A DNA stretch of 64,000 nt, taken from assembly GCF_900537115.1 (NCBI RefSeq), contig NZ_UNRG01000010.1:1-64000 (forward strand). Direction: 5' to 3'. The notes under the pieces are model-generated. The model was not told the DNA's origin, ran no database searches, and saw only the letters and a list, made by a program, of their open reading frames with translations. The position numbers and the translations under genes are program-made. Positions 40,520 through 51,083 of the stretch are shown here, piece by piece. The DNA comes from Arthrobacter sp. Alg241-R88 (lineage in GTDB: Bacteria; Actinomycetota; Actinomycetes; Actinomycetales; Micrococcaceae). The first letter of the stretch is position 1. Every line of letters starts with the position of its first letter.

Positions 40520-41560
40520 CTAGTACGAACGTGACGTTGATGGCTCTATGCGGGAGCGTGGCCGTTGGAAAAGTGGATTTCCGGGCAATCTCCGGAGCAC
40601 GCTGTGTAAAAGGAGGGATCCGGCAGTCACGGCCGCAGTCATACCTACCGCCAACATTCCGTCCATTACTGGGTTTTGAGCCCAACTTACGGCCTTTCCA
40701 GGGTGAAGGTATGCCGCCGCCAACATAATCAATGGCGCGTGAAGCACGTATATCCCAAGAGTTCGCCGTCCTATGAAACTCGCGGCAATCCCTATCCACG
40801 TGATATTAGCTATTCCAGCAACCGAAACGATTACGGCTGGAATTGCAGCCAAACTCGGCAGCAACGCAAGCACCCACATGTCTCCGCTGCCTGGGATTGC
40901 CCGCAACGCGAGGAGAGCGATGAAAGTGCAGACAAAAGCAAGACAAGTAGCCGTGCTGGCTTTGGGGAGGGCCTTTAAGTAATCGCTGAAGTAAGCTCCC
41001 AAGGCAAAGAAGATGAAGTTGGTGACAACTCTAAGACTAAGAGAGTCAGGATCCCCCAGTTGTGAGAGTCCCCACAGTAACAGTGCGATCGACAAGACCG
41101 CCCCTTTGCGAAACCGCATGGTAGCGGCTAAAGCCACAGCGAAGGCGTAAACAGCGAGGGCGAAAATAAACCAGAGGGACGTTCCAGGAAGAACTAGTTG
41201 TATGCCTAGCTCAGCAAAAGAGGTGACCCGGTTCTCAACCGACGATGGGAGTGTCCACGACACGAGGAAGTAGACGATGATCCACAAGACATACAGGTAG
41301 TACGTATCAGCGACGCGGGCTGCCGCTCCTTTGGCCTTCCACCCCTGCAACAGCTTGCTTGCCAAGAACATTCCTGACAAAGCAAAGAGGACAGGCATAC
41401 GGACCTTTGCGAGCCCCTGATTGAAAAGCGTCATTAGCCCAGAAAGGCCGGTCTCCGGGCCGTAAATGGGCGCGTGGTACCACGTTATGACGTGGAACAG
41501 CACCACAGCCAAAACGCAAATGCCCCTGGTGGCATCCGGCCAAACCAATCTCGTCTGCAC
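40520..41560 (-). CDS. Acyltransferase-3 family membrane protein
   Basis: A 346-residue membrane O-acyltransferase, about ten segments, opening 'VWPDATRGICVLAVVLFHVI', with the family's catalytic-region histidine in 'LFHVITWYH' and 'MPVLFALSGMFLASKLL' in segment 2. Unlike the protein at 20017 it has no SGNH domain. Members of this branch, such as WcaF- or fucose O-acetylase-like proteins, decorate exopolysaccharides, in keeping with the locus that follows. Confidence 0.88.
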   Translation of the reverse strand: MQTRLVWPDATRGICVLAVVLFHVITWYHAPIYGPETGLSGLMTLFNQGLAKVRMPVLFALSGMFLASKLLQGWKAKGAAARVADTYYLYVLWIIVYFLVSWTLPSSVENRVTSFAELGIQLVLPGTSLWFIFALAVYAFAVALAATMRFRKGAVLSIALLLWGLSQLGDPDSLSLRVVTNFIFFALGAYFSDYLKALPKASTATCLAFVCTFIALLALRAIPGSGDMWVLALLPSLAAIPAVIVSVAGIANITWIGIAASFIGRRTLGIYVLHAPLIMLAAAYLHPGKAVSWAQNPVMDGMLAVGMTAAVTAGSLLLHSVLRRLPGNPLFQRPRSRIEPSTSRSY

Positions 41561-42200
41561 AAAGACTGCCCCCTTTTGTCAACACGAAAGCCAGCTGACA
41601 TCAGTTCTTGCTCTTCTTGCGGCACACTCATTCGGATAGGAAATCAAGTTGACCCGCAGCGGTGATTCAAAGTGACATTAGTTGTGCGGGTCATGCCCCA
41701 AGCGCAGAACGGGGAATCATATGAAGTGATTCCTAGCTCCCCCTAGGAGACAAGTGTAAACCACTACCCCGAATTCGCAATTTTAGTCACGATTATGGGA
41801 CAAACAAGACGGGGGACGGTAGCCGGCACGTCGCTCAGAGGGAGCGCCGGCAATGGCGTCTATAGCGGATCTCCGACTAAGCCAGAGCTAAAATCCGAGT
41901 TTCCCTAGGGAAGGCACAGACCGCCATCTTCGGTGCCACTACGATCCCTACTCTTTTGAAGGGCCAGTATGCACATATACCGTCAAGGTTCCGTTCGAAG
42001 GCATGTCCGGTCGGCACGGCTGTCACGTCAACTGGGGCTACTCGGCACCTTCAACACCTGCGGGGCAACTTTGCTGGGCAGAACAACTACTGATCGCCGA
42101 CCGCTGAGTCCCCGGCTGCACCGTACACTAGGTAGTCGTACGAAATTTGCGTTCTGGATATAGCCATAGGTGATCCAGTCGCCGACCCAGGGGGCCCAGC
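41561..42200. other. Upstream region of the exopolysaccharide locus
   Basis: About 640 bases of comparatively AT-rich DNA between the divergent acyltransferase and BY-kinase genes. No gene is supported. It should contain promoters for both; I cannot point to a convincing -35/-10 pair. A short CCTAGCTCCCCCTAGG inverted repeat lies near 41732. Confidence 0.4.
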
Positions 42201-43688
42201 TTGAATCTCAGCGAATACCTTCGCATGGCACGTCGCAATTGGATGATCATCGCTGTAATGATGCTTGCCGGCCTACTGATAAGTGGGGCGACAACAATAT
42301 TCACAAAGCCGACCTACACCGCTGAAACGCAGCTCTTCGTTGCCATCCAGAACTCGGGGTCGGTCCAGGAACTTCAACAGGGGAACACCTTCAGTCAGTC
42401 GCGGGTACAGTCTTACGCCAAGACGATCACCACGCCTGCTGTTCTCCAACCTGTTATCGACACCTTGGGACTGACCCAGTCCCCTGAGCAGTTGGCGAAG
42501 AATGTCAAAGCTACAACTGATCTAAATACGGTGCTAATCACCATATCGGTCGCCGACACCTCTCCAGTACAAGCCGCGGCTACAGCACAGGCCGTAGCCG
42601 ACAGCTTGATAGAGGTCGTAGACGTTCTTGAACGGCCTAGAGCTGGTGGCACCTCTCCTGTCAGTCTTTCCGTCGTGACCCCTGCGAAAGCCCCGGCCGA
42701 TCCTTCAGCACCCAACACACGCCTGAATCTCCTGATCGGCCTGGTAGCTGGTCTGACGCTTGGACTCGCGGCAGCGCTGCTCCGAAGCACACTGGACAAC
42801 AGGATCCGCGGCGAAGCAGATTTCAGAAGAATTAGCAACGCGCCCCTGCTGGGGGGCATAGCTTTCGACCAAGACGCCACCAAAAAGCCTCTTCTCACGC
42901 AAGCACCCCATCAAAGCCCCCGAGCGGAAGCATTTCGGCAGCTAAGAACCAACCTTCAGTTTGCCAACTTCGCTGGGAAAACCAAGACGCTCCTCGTGAC
43001 ATCATCGCTGCCGGGCGAGGGAAAAAGTACAACGGCGACCAATCTCGCTATTGCCCTAGCACAAGCAGGACAATCCGTTTGCCTGATTGACGCCGATCTT
43101 CGTCGGCCTATGATCAACGAGTACTTGGGTTTGGACAGGAACGCAGGGCTCACCACAGCCCTCGTCGGCACGTCCGACGTGAATGACCTGCTTCAACCTT
43201 GGGGCGAAGACAACCTCTTTGTGATCACGTCCGGGCAGATCCCGCCTAACCCAAGCGAGCTTTTAGGGTCCGAGGAAATGGATGGCCTCATCCGCAGGCT
43301 AGAAACGACATTCGACATTGTAGTTATAGACGCGCCGCCACTCCTGCCTGTGACAGATGCTGCCGTTTTGTCTCAACATGTAGGAGGGGTAGTGGTCGTC
43401 GTAGGATCACACAGGGCGAAGCAACAGGATCTTGAAAAATCCCTGGGTGCACTCGACATGGTCGGGGCGAATTTGCTCGGTGTAGTTCTGAATCGACTGC
43501 CCTCTAAGGGACCAGACGCATATTCATATAGTTACTACAATCAGGAAGAGATCCAGCCTGCGAAGCGTGGCAGCAGAAAGGCCGCTAACAAGGAGGGAAC
43601 GCCGACGGTAACTTGGCCGACCACCCTAGATAGCGAACCATACGATCGAGAGCCACAAGTATTTCCAACGTTGCGGCCGGGAAAATAG
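42201..43688 (+). CDS. Wzz/BY-kinase polysaccharide co-polymerase (copy 1)
   Basis: A 495-residue membrane tyrosine kinase controlling chain length and export of exopolysaccharide. The N-terminal Wzz part has membrane segments at about 14-33 and 176-194. The cytoplasmic BY-kinase domain shows Walker A 'SLPGEGKSTT' (269-278), Walker A' 'CLIDADLRRP' (294-303) and Walker B 'VVIDAPPLLPV', and the tail has a tyrosine cluster ('YSYSYYNQ'). Start codon TTG with AGGGGG upstream. A paralogue lies at 57808-59391, with the shared signature 'IPPNPSELLGS'. Confidence 0.92.
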   Translation: MNLSEYLRMARRNWMIIAVMMLAGLLISGATTIFTKPTYTAETQLFVAIQNSGSVQELQQGNTFSQSRVQSYAKTITTPAVLQPVIDTLGLTQSPEQLAKNVKATTDLNTVLITISVADTSPVQAAATAQAVADSLIEVVDVLERPRAGGTSPVSLSVVTPAKAPADPSAPNTRLNLLIGLVAGLTLGLAAALLRSTLDNRIRGEADFRRISNAPLLGGIAFDQDATKKPLLTQAPHQSPRAEAFRQLRTNLQFANFAGKTKTLLVTSSLPGEGKSTTATNLAIALAQAGQSVCLIDADLRRPMINEYLGLDRNAGLTTALVGTSDVNDLLQPWGEDNLFVITSGQIPPNPSELLGSEEMDGLIRRLETTFDIVVIDAPPLLPVTDAAVLSQHVGGVVVVVGSHRAKQQDLEKSLGALDMVGANLLGVVLNRLPSKGPDAYSYSYYNQEEIQPAKRGSRKAANKEGTPTVTWPTTLDSEPYDREPQVFPTLRPGK

Positions 43689-43757
43689 CTCGCCTTTTCA
43701 GTTCTCTAGTCCCCCGCGCGTCTGCGAAGACAGCCGCTACCCGATAGGACAGCTCGA

Positions 43758-44291
43758 ATGACATTCTTCTCGTATCTAACGCAGGACTTTAAGGACAATC
43801 CCCTAAGTGCGGTTCGCCCTCCTAAACCCCTAACGGTGCGCGGACTGTCCACTCTGCTTGTTCGACTGTCACAGTTGGCCGGCAGGGTCCACCCCGTCTG
43901 CGGGGCAATCGTTAAGCAGAGCAACCACTTGCTCACTGGCGCGGATATCGCTTGGCAGGCAACAATCGGAGGGAATGTGAACTTTTTTCACCCCACGGGT
44001 GTTGTTATTGGAGAAGGGGTAATTCTCGGTTCAAATTGTCAGATTCAGGATGGAGTGACCTTGGGCGCTAGCGGGGGTGCTGTAGAGGGGAACCCGATTA
44101 TTGGTGATGACGTGCATATCGGATGCGGCGCCAAAATACTTGGGCCAGTAAAAGTTGGGTCGCGATCCGTTATTGGCGCTAATGCCGTCGTTCGCATAGA
44201 TATACCTGAAGATTCCATGGCAGTCGGTGTGCCAGCTACTGCTAAACCGCGAGCGGCCAAACTCACGAGTGAGGAAGTTGCGCGATTTTAG
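43758..44291 (+). CDS. Serine O-acetyltransferase-like left-handed beta-helix protein
   Basis: A 177-residue hexapeptide-repeat acetyltransferase: 'HPTGVVIGEGVILGSNCQIQ', 'DGVTLGASGG' and 'PIIGDDVHIGCGAKILGPVK' show the repeats, and 'HPTG' is the CysE-type active-site region. It is shorter at the N-terminus than housekeeping CysE. Inside an exopolysaccharide locus it more probably acetylates a sugar or serinyl group of the repeat unit than makes cysteine precursors (inference). Confidence 0.85.
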   Translation: MTFFSYLTQDFKDNPLSAVRPPKPLTVRGLSTLLVRLSQLAGRVHPVCGAIVKQSNHLLTGADIAWQATIGGNVNFFHPTGVVIGEGVILGSNCQIQDGVTLGASGGAVEGNPIIGDDVHIGCGAKILGPVKVGSRSVIGANAVVRIDIPEDSMAVGVPATAKPRAAKLTSEEVARF

Positions 44292-44569
44292 ATGCCTCAT
44301 ACTTCGAGTACTCCAGCAAAGGCGAACGATCATCTTGTCCTCAAGCTGGCCTTAAGGCTATGAAAAGGGCCAGCACGCACCAAGGGTCTCTGTTGCTGGG
44401 GCCCGCGCTTCGAAGTCTTCATGCACCAACATAGGTCCGCACCTCGCGTGGGGAACCAATAAATCTGAAACTGCGAACTTTTATTTCTCACATTGGATGT
44501 CATCGGAGACAGTCCTCTGCGGATCAGATTAGCGGCCAAACCGCGCTTCGTAGTTGAAGGGGAATGGAG
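44292..44569. other. Intergenic region before the IS remnant
   Basis: No supported gene. The left end of the ISL3-type remnant probably lies here, but I could not find a terminal repeat matching GTGAAGAGCC at 45931-45940. Confidence 0.35.
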
Positions 44570-45894
44570 TTCGTGTCGTTGAAGCCAAGGGGGGCCCGTG
44601 GCCCTGCTGGCTTCATCGAACCTACCGGGGTCGCAGCCGCCGCTGCCACGATCCTGTTCAACCTGGCCCGACTATCACGTCATGTCCACCACCATCACTG
44701 CCGGCCGCCGGCAGGCCATCGTTGAAGCCAGCCGCTAGGTTGCCCAAGCTGCGCGGTCATCGCATCCCGGCGGAAAGAGCTCCGCCTTCAACGACCCGTG
44801 ATATTCCCGTCGCCGGCCGGGCGGACGTGCTCTGGTCCAAGTACCGCTGGTACTGCCTAGAAGCAGCCTGCGAAGGGCTGTCGTTCTTTGAATCAACGCC
44901 CCAGGTTCCGCGCCGCGTCCGCTCCACGGTCCGTCTCCGGGACTACCCCTTGGAAGCAGTCATCCGCTCCGGCAGAGCCGTGTCGGAGACGGCTTCCGGG
45001 TTCGCGGTGTCGTGGTGCATGGTCCGAGCGGCGCCGAATGAAGCATGTCTGCTCAGGCTGCCGGTTGGACAAGCTAAGGCCGCGGATGTTCGGCATCAAT
45101 GAACACCGGTTCAGGCCGGTGCGCCACTTCCGGGACGCGACGACGACGGCCTGGACACGGTTCAAGCCGTGGATGACAACCGTCGTGGACCTGGACACCG
45201 GCCAAGTACTGGGCGTGGTCGATGGCCGTGACCACAGGGGCCGTCGACGACTGGATGTTCGCCCGACCGCTGGCATGGCGGCTGGCCGTGCAGGTCGTGG
45301 CCATCGACCCGTCCGCGGCGTTCAAAAAAGGCGTTGCGGATGTGGCTTCCACGGACGGCGGTCGCGGTTGATCATACTCACCTGATCTCTCTTGCCAACC
45401 ATGCCATGACCGAGACGAGGCAGAACCTCTCCCAGCAGGTCAAGGGCCGCCGCGGCAGCGCCATCGTCAAGGCCTGGGCTCACCGCATGCTCCTGCCGCG
45501 CGGCGGCGACAACCTCAGCTGCAGGGCAGCTCGTCGGCTGAAAGAAGTGTTCGCTGCGGACGACCCGACCGGCACCTCCAAGCCGACTGGCAGGTCAAGG
45601 AACAACTCCGAGTGCTGTTGGGCACCGGCCTACTGGAGGCCGCCGCGGCCGCGAAAAACGAACTCGCGGAACTCGTGAAGAAAGCAGCACGGCCGGAAAC
45701 GAAAGCTCTACGGCACCGTCTACCGGTGTTGGGCAGAGATCGAGGTGCGCCTCATTACCGGCGCTACGTCAGGCAAGGTCGAGGCGAACAACACCGCCAT
45801 CAAGAACAGCAAACGCACGGCACGCGGCTACCGCAACCCAGCCAACTACAAATCGGATATTCTCTTGAAAAGTGCCGCCCGGACGGCGGCATGA
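44570..45894 (+). pseudogene. ISL3-family transposase pseudogene
   Basis: Pieces of one transposase are spread over different frames: 'FGINEHRFRPVRHFRD', 'TTVVDLDTGQVLGVVDGRDH', 'VAVDHTHLISLANHAM' and finally 'EVRLITGATSGKVEANNTAI' with 'GYRNPANYKSDILLKSAART', the classic ISL3 C-terminus ending in TGA at 45894. At least three frameshifts and in-frame stops disrupt it. GTGAAGAGCC at 45931 resembles the end of ISL3 elements. It lies between the acetyltransferase and the flippase gene. Confidence 0.8.
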
Positions 45895-45978
45895 CCGCTC
45901 ATCTCAAGGAGCCATTTCCACATGAGCCGTGAAGAGCCTCTTGAGGGATAACTAAGCCACGAGGAGCCCGTGGACTAT

Positions 45979-47262
45979 CTAAATTGACGGGCCGGTACCC
46001 ATCTTTTGTTCTTGCCCCGTATCAAGCTCCAGCGAAGCGTCTCCTCCTGAGGACGCCACAACCAGCACGCGTCGCTTCAATAGATAGACATAGCTCAGCA
46101 ACGAACAGATTCCCAAGGTCGCCAGCGAGACCAATAGCAGGTCTCGGGGAACGCAGAGCACAATGGCCAGACCGCCAGCAGCGCGAATTACATCCCAGAC
46201 AAGACGCTCACGTTGACCGCCCAAAAGCGTAAGGCTTCTGTCTATGGGGGCTAGGAACACTGAGGTGGCAGAATAGCCAAGCATGGCAATGGCGATTGGC
46301 ATGCTTAATGACTCTATATCGATCCAGGCCACGCCTATCAGCGAACTCATAATGCAAATCGCCCCCAACGTAGCACCCATCACCAGTCCTTTACGCCAAA
46401 CGCTTCGCACTAATCGCGCTTTGCATTCCCGGATCCCGGCAAGGAAGCCGATGTCGAGCTTTGGCCCTAGGATATGGCCACCCACGGTCTGCAATCCCGT
46501 CATGATACGAATAGCAGTCGCCCAAGCCCCTGCGTCCGACGAGGGGACCAACGGAGTGATGAGCGCGCCTACTTGGCTGCCTAGGCCACTGACAATGGAA
46601 GCCGTTACTACATAGCGTGCCGCCACAAGCTCAGACCCGAAGCCGTAGAACGACAAGGTTGGTAAAGAAATGCTTTGTATCAGTCCCCAGGAAAATCGGC
46701 CCAGGATGATTGGGACAGCACCACCTAGGTATCCGAAAGCATTGACGAGCAAAAACGCGAGAGGACTAGCGCCGAGACCACCCATCAGCAGAGTGCCAAC
46801 GAAGGTTAAGGAGCCATAGAGCAATCGGGAATACATCAACTTGGAGTAAGAAAGATCTGCGGTTCCTAAAGCCAGAGCTATAAAATAGATTGCTTGGCAG
46901 GGCAGAAGAACAAACAGTCCAAATATGAACCTGCGAAGAGTGATATCTTCGCTCAGAAAGAGTACGTAAATAAATACAGCTGAGAGACACGAAGACGCCA
47001 GCAGTACTCCGGAAAGCGAGGACGCTAAACGTGGCAACATCTGGGATTTGTCGGCCATCGGAAGCCGAGTTTGGGCACCTAATGTCACTGCATGGACGAC
47101 AATTGTCACGGGCGCCGCTACCGTCAGCAGGTAAACCAATACGTCGTCGCGACCTATCAGTATGGGAAACATGGCTGCAGCTAGGGTGAGTCCCTGAGCC
47201 ACGAATCCAGGGAAACTTCCCCTAAAAAGCGCTGAAAGCCGATCTTTCACTCTGTGAGCCAC
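45979..47262 (-). CDS. Polysaccharide flippase (Wzx/MATE-like)
   Basis: A 427-residue polytopic protein with about twelve membrane segments arranged like polysaccharide transporters of the MVF/MATE superfamily ('LTLAAAMFPILIGRDDVLVY', 'AFLLVNAFGYLGGAVPIILG'). No short signature defines these proteins, so the call rests on topology, size and the neighbouring glycosyltransferases. It would flip lipid-linked repeat units across the membrane. Its first codons overlap the end of the glycosyltransferase gene by 16 bases. Confidence 0.75.
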   Translation of the reverse strand: MAHRVKDRLSALFRGSFPGFVAQGLTLAAAMFPILIGRDDVLVYLLTVAAPVTIVVHAVTLGAQTRLPMADKSQMLPRLASSLSGVLLASSCLSAVFIYVLFLSEDITLRRFIFGLFVLLPCQAIYFIALALGTADLSYSKLMYSRLLYGSLTFVGTLLMGGLGASPLAFLLVNAFGYLGGAVPIILGRFSWGLIQSISLPTLSFYGFGSELVAARYVVTASIVSGLGSQVGALITPLVPSSDAGAWATAIRIMTGLQTVGGHILGPKLDIGFLAGIRECKARLVRSVWRKGLVMGATLGAICIMSSLIGVAWIDIESLSMPIAIAMLGYSATSVFLAPIDRSLTLLGGQRERLVWDVIRAAGGLAIVLCVPRDLLLVSLATLGICSLLSYVYLLKRRVLVVASSGGDASLELDTGQEQKMGTGPSI

Positions 47263-48368
47263 CGACTAACATCATCGCCCACCCTTTGCCATGAAAATGT
47301 GGTCCTGCTTGCTATTGACGCGTTATGTCCCAAGCGCTCCCTCATGTTGCGGTCCACAACTAGTTTTTCCAAGGCATTTGCGAAGTCATTTGGTGACAAT
47401 CCGGCTGCTACGAGACCGCATGAAGCAGCGTGGATTTGTTCAGGCAATCCACCTACAGGAGTGACGACCATAGGAAGTCCCCGCGACATGGCGTAAGCGA
47501 CTACTCCCGACTGACTAGCCTCCTTGTAGGGAAGCGCCAAAATGTCAAAGGAATCCAATATTTCGGGTATCTTCTCGTCGTCAATCCAGCCTATGGACCA
47601 GTTAAGCGCCGCTCCCAATTCGGTTCCTGCCAAATATTCTTCAGGTCCTGCGCCATGTACATGGCCTTCCACGTCGAGGCCGCGTGAGCGAAGAATTCCA
47701 ACAGCTTCCGCCAGCAGATCCAGTCCTTTATATTTACCAAGGCGCCCGATAAATCCAATCCTGAGTGCACGGGCGCCGCTTGTATTGTTCCGCGCAACCT
47801 CCTGCGGTACATGCGAGTCAAAAGCACCGTGAACAGTCTCCCTAACTGGTCGTCCCCGTAGAGATTTCCCGCTACTAACAGCACTCCGCACTGCTCCACT
47901 AAAAACAATAAATTCGTCGGCTCTCGAACGTTCTCCCCAACGAGAAAGCTTCTTTAGGAAATGCTCATCCCCCGGATGATCTACGGCGTCATGCACGCAA
48001 GACATGTATTTCACTCCCCTAGGGATAGCGATCGGCGCTATCAAGCCTTGGTAAACACTCTCCATCGAATTGATAACGACTGCTATTTTGTTCTCTTGAA
48101 TGTATCGCCGCAACCGGACAGCAGAAAAGAGCAGACGAGGCATCCCAAGGATCAAGCCGAATTTGCTCCTATACGTGGGTAAAGCCATGAACGAGGAACC
48201 GGTCGCACGGAACTGGGCCTTGTTATCAGCCCCCTCCGCTACAAGGTAGTGAGGTTCAAGATCGGGCCGGTCTAAAAGAGACGCGAACAAATGATAATGG
48301 AACTTAGGCCCACCGCCATTGCTTCCTAAATGTGTGACAAGAACTCGCGTGACTTTCGACGACGACAT
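47247..48368 (-). CDS. Glycosyltransferase family 4
   Basis: A 373-residue GT-B enzyme: N-terminal 'RVLVTHLGSNGGGPKFHYHL', mid-domain 'LRIGFIGRLGKYKGLDLLAE' and the donor-site block 'LALPYKEASQSGVVAYAMSR', then 'GLPMVVTPVGGLPEQI'. GAGGAGTG precedes the ATG at 48368. It adds a sugar from an activated donor to the growing lipid-linked unit; the sugar is unknown. It overlaps the flippase gene. Confidence 0.9.
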   Translation of the reverse strand: MSSSKVTRVLVTHLGSNGGGPKFHYHLFASLLDRPDLEPHYLVAEGADNKAQFRATGSSFMALPTYRSKFGLILGMPRLLFSAVRLRRYIQENKIAVVINSMESVYQGLIAPIAIPRGVKYMSCVHDAVDHPGDEHFLKKLSRWGERSRADEFIVFSGAVRSAVSSGKSLRGRPVRETVHGAFDSHVPQEVARNNTSGARALRIGFIGRLGKYKGLDLLAEAVGILRSRGLDVEGHVHGAGPEEYLAGTELGAALNWSIGWIDDEKIPEILDSFDILALPYKEASQSGVVAYAMSRGLPMVVTPVGGLPEQIHAASCGLVAAGLSPNDFANALEKLVVDRNMRERLGHNASIASRTTFSWQRVGDDVSRWLTE

Positions 48369-48530
48369 CTTCACTCCTCAACGGCTAAAGTTAGCTTTCC
48401 GCAAACAGGGCGACTAGGGAACTTTCCCGCACGATGACGTAAACGCCCGTACGAGCAGATAGTGCTGGTAATAATTCGGCAAGGGCACTAGCCTCACGAC
48501 GAGGGAATTCTGCAGGCTCCACCCGCTATG

Positions 48531-49685
48531 TCAGATCGTGCGATTTAGCATGGGATCAACTGGGGCTTCCTCAGCAACCTTAGGCTGGTCGGATGGTTGC
48601 AGGACGATGCTTAGCATTAGAGGTAGAAGAGGCGAAAGATGCCGTATGTAAGAACCATAGTCAGGCTCGAAAATAGACTGCACGACGGTAAAGGCAAAAA
48701 GTAGGGCAACGCAACGTTGAACCCAGGGGTCTTCGGCGCCTCCCCGAACGGAAGTTTTCCATGATTTCTGCAGCGCTGTGAAAAGACGCACCCAAAGGGC
48801 CATGAGAAAGACCACAATTAGTAGGTAGAAGAACTGACCTTTGGCCACCAGCGGGATCGGCACGACAAAGCTGGCCAGTACGGCCAAGGCGTTGATGAAA
48901 CCACCGACGAAGCCGCCCATGGAAGTGAGTGGTTGTATCGCGGATTGGGCATCTACATTATCGACGCGTGAATCATTGACCACCATACGATAGTGATCAA
49001 GGTCGAGACCCATGTAGAAAACAAAGACAGCCGACAGAAAAGCCAGGCCAGCAATGGAACCGATGATCATCGACTTCAGAGGCGAGTACTTTAGCAGTAG
49101 CAGACGAAACATAACGTAGAAGCCACCGACAATAAACCAATAACTCCTGAAGAACACGGCATAAAGTATGATGAAAATGAGTATGACGACGTCCCACGGC
49201 CATCGGCGTGTTCGCATGGTGACCAGGGCACAAATCGGTAAGATGAAGAATTCTTTTGCGTAATGGCCCAAATAAACGGCCCCCAAAAAAATGACTGCAG
49301 CTACAATACCTACCGTTACCAGCGAGAGTCGCGCTGCGGTGCGAGCACGCATAGCGAAAAGCAGTATCGCGCAGAATGCTACAAAGCCTATGATACCGGC
49401 CAGTAAAGGCAAATCCGCTAGACCGGTAACTCTGTAAATGTCGGCAACGATTTGAAAAGATTTGTCTGTCGGAATGCCAGGCTCTTCACGGGCCAATGCG
49501 GCGATTTTCTCTTCGTCGTAGGAATACTTCGGGGGTAGAAACGGATGCCCAGCCAGAATGTAGACTACGGAAAAACCGACAGCTAAAATGAGCAACAGGT
49601 GCATCTGTGCTGACCGCGTCCTAATCCCCAGATCTTCCTTCACGCACACCCCATCTATTTTCCTTTTCAGTACATCCACAGACAA
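48531..49685 (-). CDS. Polytopic membrane protein, probable polysaccharide polymerase
   Basis: A 384-residue protein with about ten membrane segments and a long extracytoplasmic loop around 'PFLPPKYSYDEEKIAALARE'. The topology and position between two glycosyltransferases fit a Wzy-type O-unit polymerase, a family with almost no conserved sequence. The stretch 'VYLGHYAKEFFILPICALVT', then 'RTRRWPWDVVILIFIILY', resembles EpsG/Wzy-like proteins. The assignment is by context. Confidence 0.65.
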   Translation of the reverse strand: MSVDVLKRKIDGVCVKEDLGIRTRSAQMHLLLILAVGFSVVYILAGHPFLPPKYSYDEEKIAALAREEPGIPTDKSFQIVADIYRVTGLADLPLLAGIIGFVAFCAILLFAMRARTAARLSLVTVGIVAAVIFLGAVYLGHYAKEFFILPICALVTMRTRRWPWDVVILIFIILYAVFFRSYWFIVGGFYVMFRLLLLKYSPLKSMIIGSIAGLAFLSAVFVFYMGLDLDHYRMVVNDSRVDNVDAQSAIQPLTSMGGFVGGFINALAVLASFVVPIPLVAKGQFFYLLIVVFLMALWVRLFTALQKSWKTSVRGGAEDPWVQRCVALLFAFTVVQSIFEPDYGSYIRHLSPLLPLMLSIVLQPSDQPKVAEEAPVDPMLNRTI

Positions 49686-49736
49686 GAGCGAGCGCAGTGC
49701 TGGCCACAGTCGTAAATTTGCCGGCGTACTCGGTTG

Positions 49737-50789
49737 TCAAAGTTCGTAAGCGACATTCAAAGCACGTTCCTGATGCATGTCAGTATTGTTCGCCAGCTGG
49801 CTACGCCAAGCTGACACATTCTTTTGCTTCCACGCTGCAAAGTCCAGTTGGCTACGGCAGATGTGGGGAAGAATCTTAAGGGCTGACTCAAGCTTGAGGT
49901 CTTCAGAGACTTCCTCGAACGCCGGTATATCACGGACAACTGTAGCAACAGACAGCGCCGTAGCTTCCAGAACCGCCAACGGGAATCCCTCCCACAAGGC
50001 GGAATGTATGTAAACGTCGGCTTGGCGAAGATGCTGCTGGACCTCACCTGACGACAGCCACCCGGTAACTAGGACTCCTTCCTCTCGCAAGGTCGCCTCT
50101 AGCTCAGGATTTCCGCCACCAATCCAAGTGGCAGAAACATCTAGCCCCCTTCTGCGCAGTTCTCCGATACACCTGGCGAAGAATTCCGGATCCTTTTGGG
50201 GTCCGAGCCTACCGGCGCCAACAACGGAAACTACCTGCTGATCAGAAGAGGGACCTGGCGTTCCCGCTATCACCCCCGTCATTATGTTGGGAATCATCAG
50301 CCGACCAGCCTTCACCGCTGGCCAACGGGACAGCTTTACTTCTCGCTCAGAACACCCGGCAAATAGCGTGGTATTGAAAGCCAGCGCCCACTCCATTAGC
50401 CAGAACAATACTCGCTTGACAAGTCCGATGTCTTGACGTTCAAACGCATAGCAATGCGGCGTGTAGACAATTCGCCGCTTGAGACTCTTAGCGGTAGACA
50501 AGCGCGTGTAGGCTCCCCCAAAACTGGAATGGGCGTGGATTGTGACTTCGTCAAAAGCAGCCAACCGCCGACGGAGGTCCAATATCCGACCTAAGTGGCT
50601 TGAGCCCATCTGTGTCACAGAGGCAAAGCCCTGAAGATCCGCAGCATCTATTGGCGCGTCATCTCTAGGCGCATACACAAGGTGGTGCTCTGCCTGAGGT
50701 GAATTCTTCTTATAATGCCTGATCGCGGCCGCAACGCCACCGCCAAAGCTTTCAGTCACATGAAGAATAGCTTTCCTATTAGGCTTCAC
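49737..50789 (-). CDS. Glycosyltransferase family 4/1
   Basis: A 350-residue GT-B enzyme beginning 'ILHVTESFGGGVAAAIRHYK', with 'VYTPHCYAFERQDIGLVKRV', 'VSVVGAGRLGPQKDPEFFAR' and the C-terminal 'VYIHSALWEGFPLAVLEATA' nucleotide-sugar site. These are standard for rhamnosyl- and related transferases of exopolysaccharide loci. The frame is complete and of normal length. Confidence 0.9.
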   Translation of the reverse strand: MKPNRKAILHVTESFGGGVAAAIRHYKKNSPQAEHHLVYAPRDDAPIDAADLQGFASVTQMGSSHLGRILDLRRRLAAFDEVTIHAHSSFGGAYTRLSTAKSLKRRIVYTPHCYAFERQDIGLVKRVLFWLMEWALAFNTTLFAGCSEREVKLSRWPAVKAGRLMIPNIMTGVIAGTPGPSSDQQVVSVVGAGRLGPQKDPEFFARCIGELRRRGLDVSATWIGGGNPELEATLREEGVLVTGWLSSGEVQQHLRQADVYIHSALWEGFPLAVLEATALSVATVVRDIPAFEEVSEDLKLESALKILPHICRSQLDFAAWKQKNVSAWRSQLANNTDMHQERALNVAYEL

Positions 50790-51083
50790 CGGTGTCCTCT
50801 AATTCCTACATGGGTTCGTGCGTGGAGTGCACGCCTAAAAGACAGGGTCGCACTTAGGCCCGCTCGTGATGCCCGCATCCCCCGAAGGGACATCTTACTG
50901 GAGTCCGATGAGGACGACGCGCGCTGCTCAGGTCGTGCCGTAGAATCGGAGAGCCTTGCACCTTGCACCCAATTCGGACTGTCCGCGACGTTAGCAAGTG
51001 GTGGGACATCCTAGTCCGGCCTAGCTAGGCCAAATAAAATCGACGGCCTAACGGCCTGTACTTTGAGCTGGGTGAAGATTCGA

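Noticed and set aside
44554-45932. Several separate hypothetical genes
   Set aside because: The frames are consecutive pieces of one ISL3-type transposase broken by frameshifts and stops.
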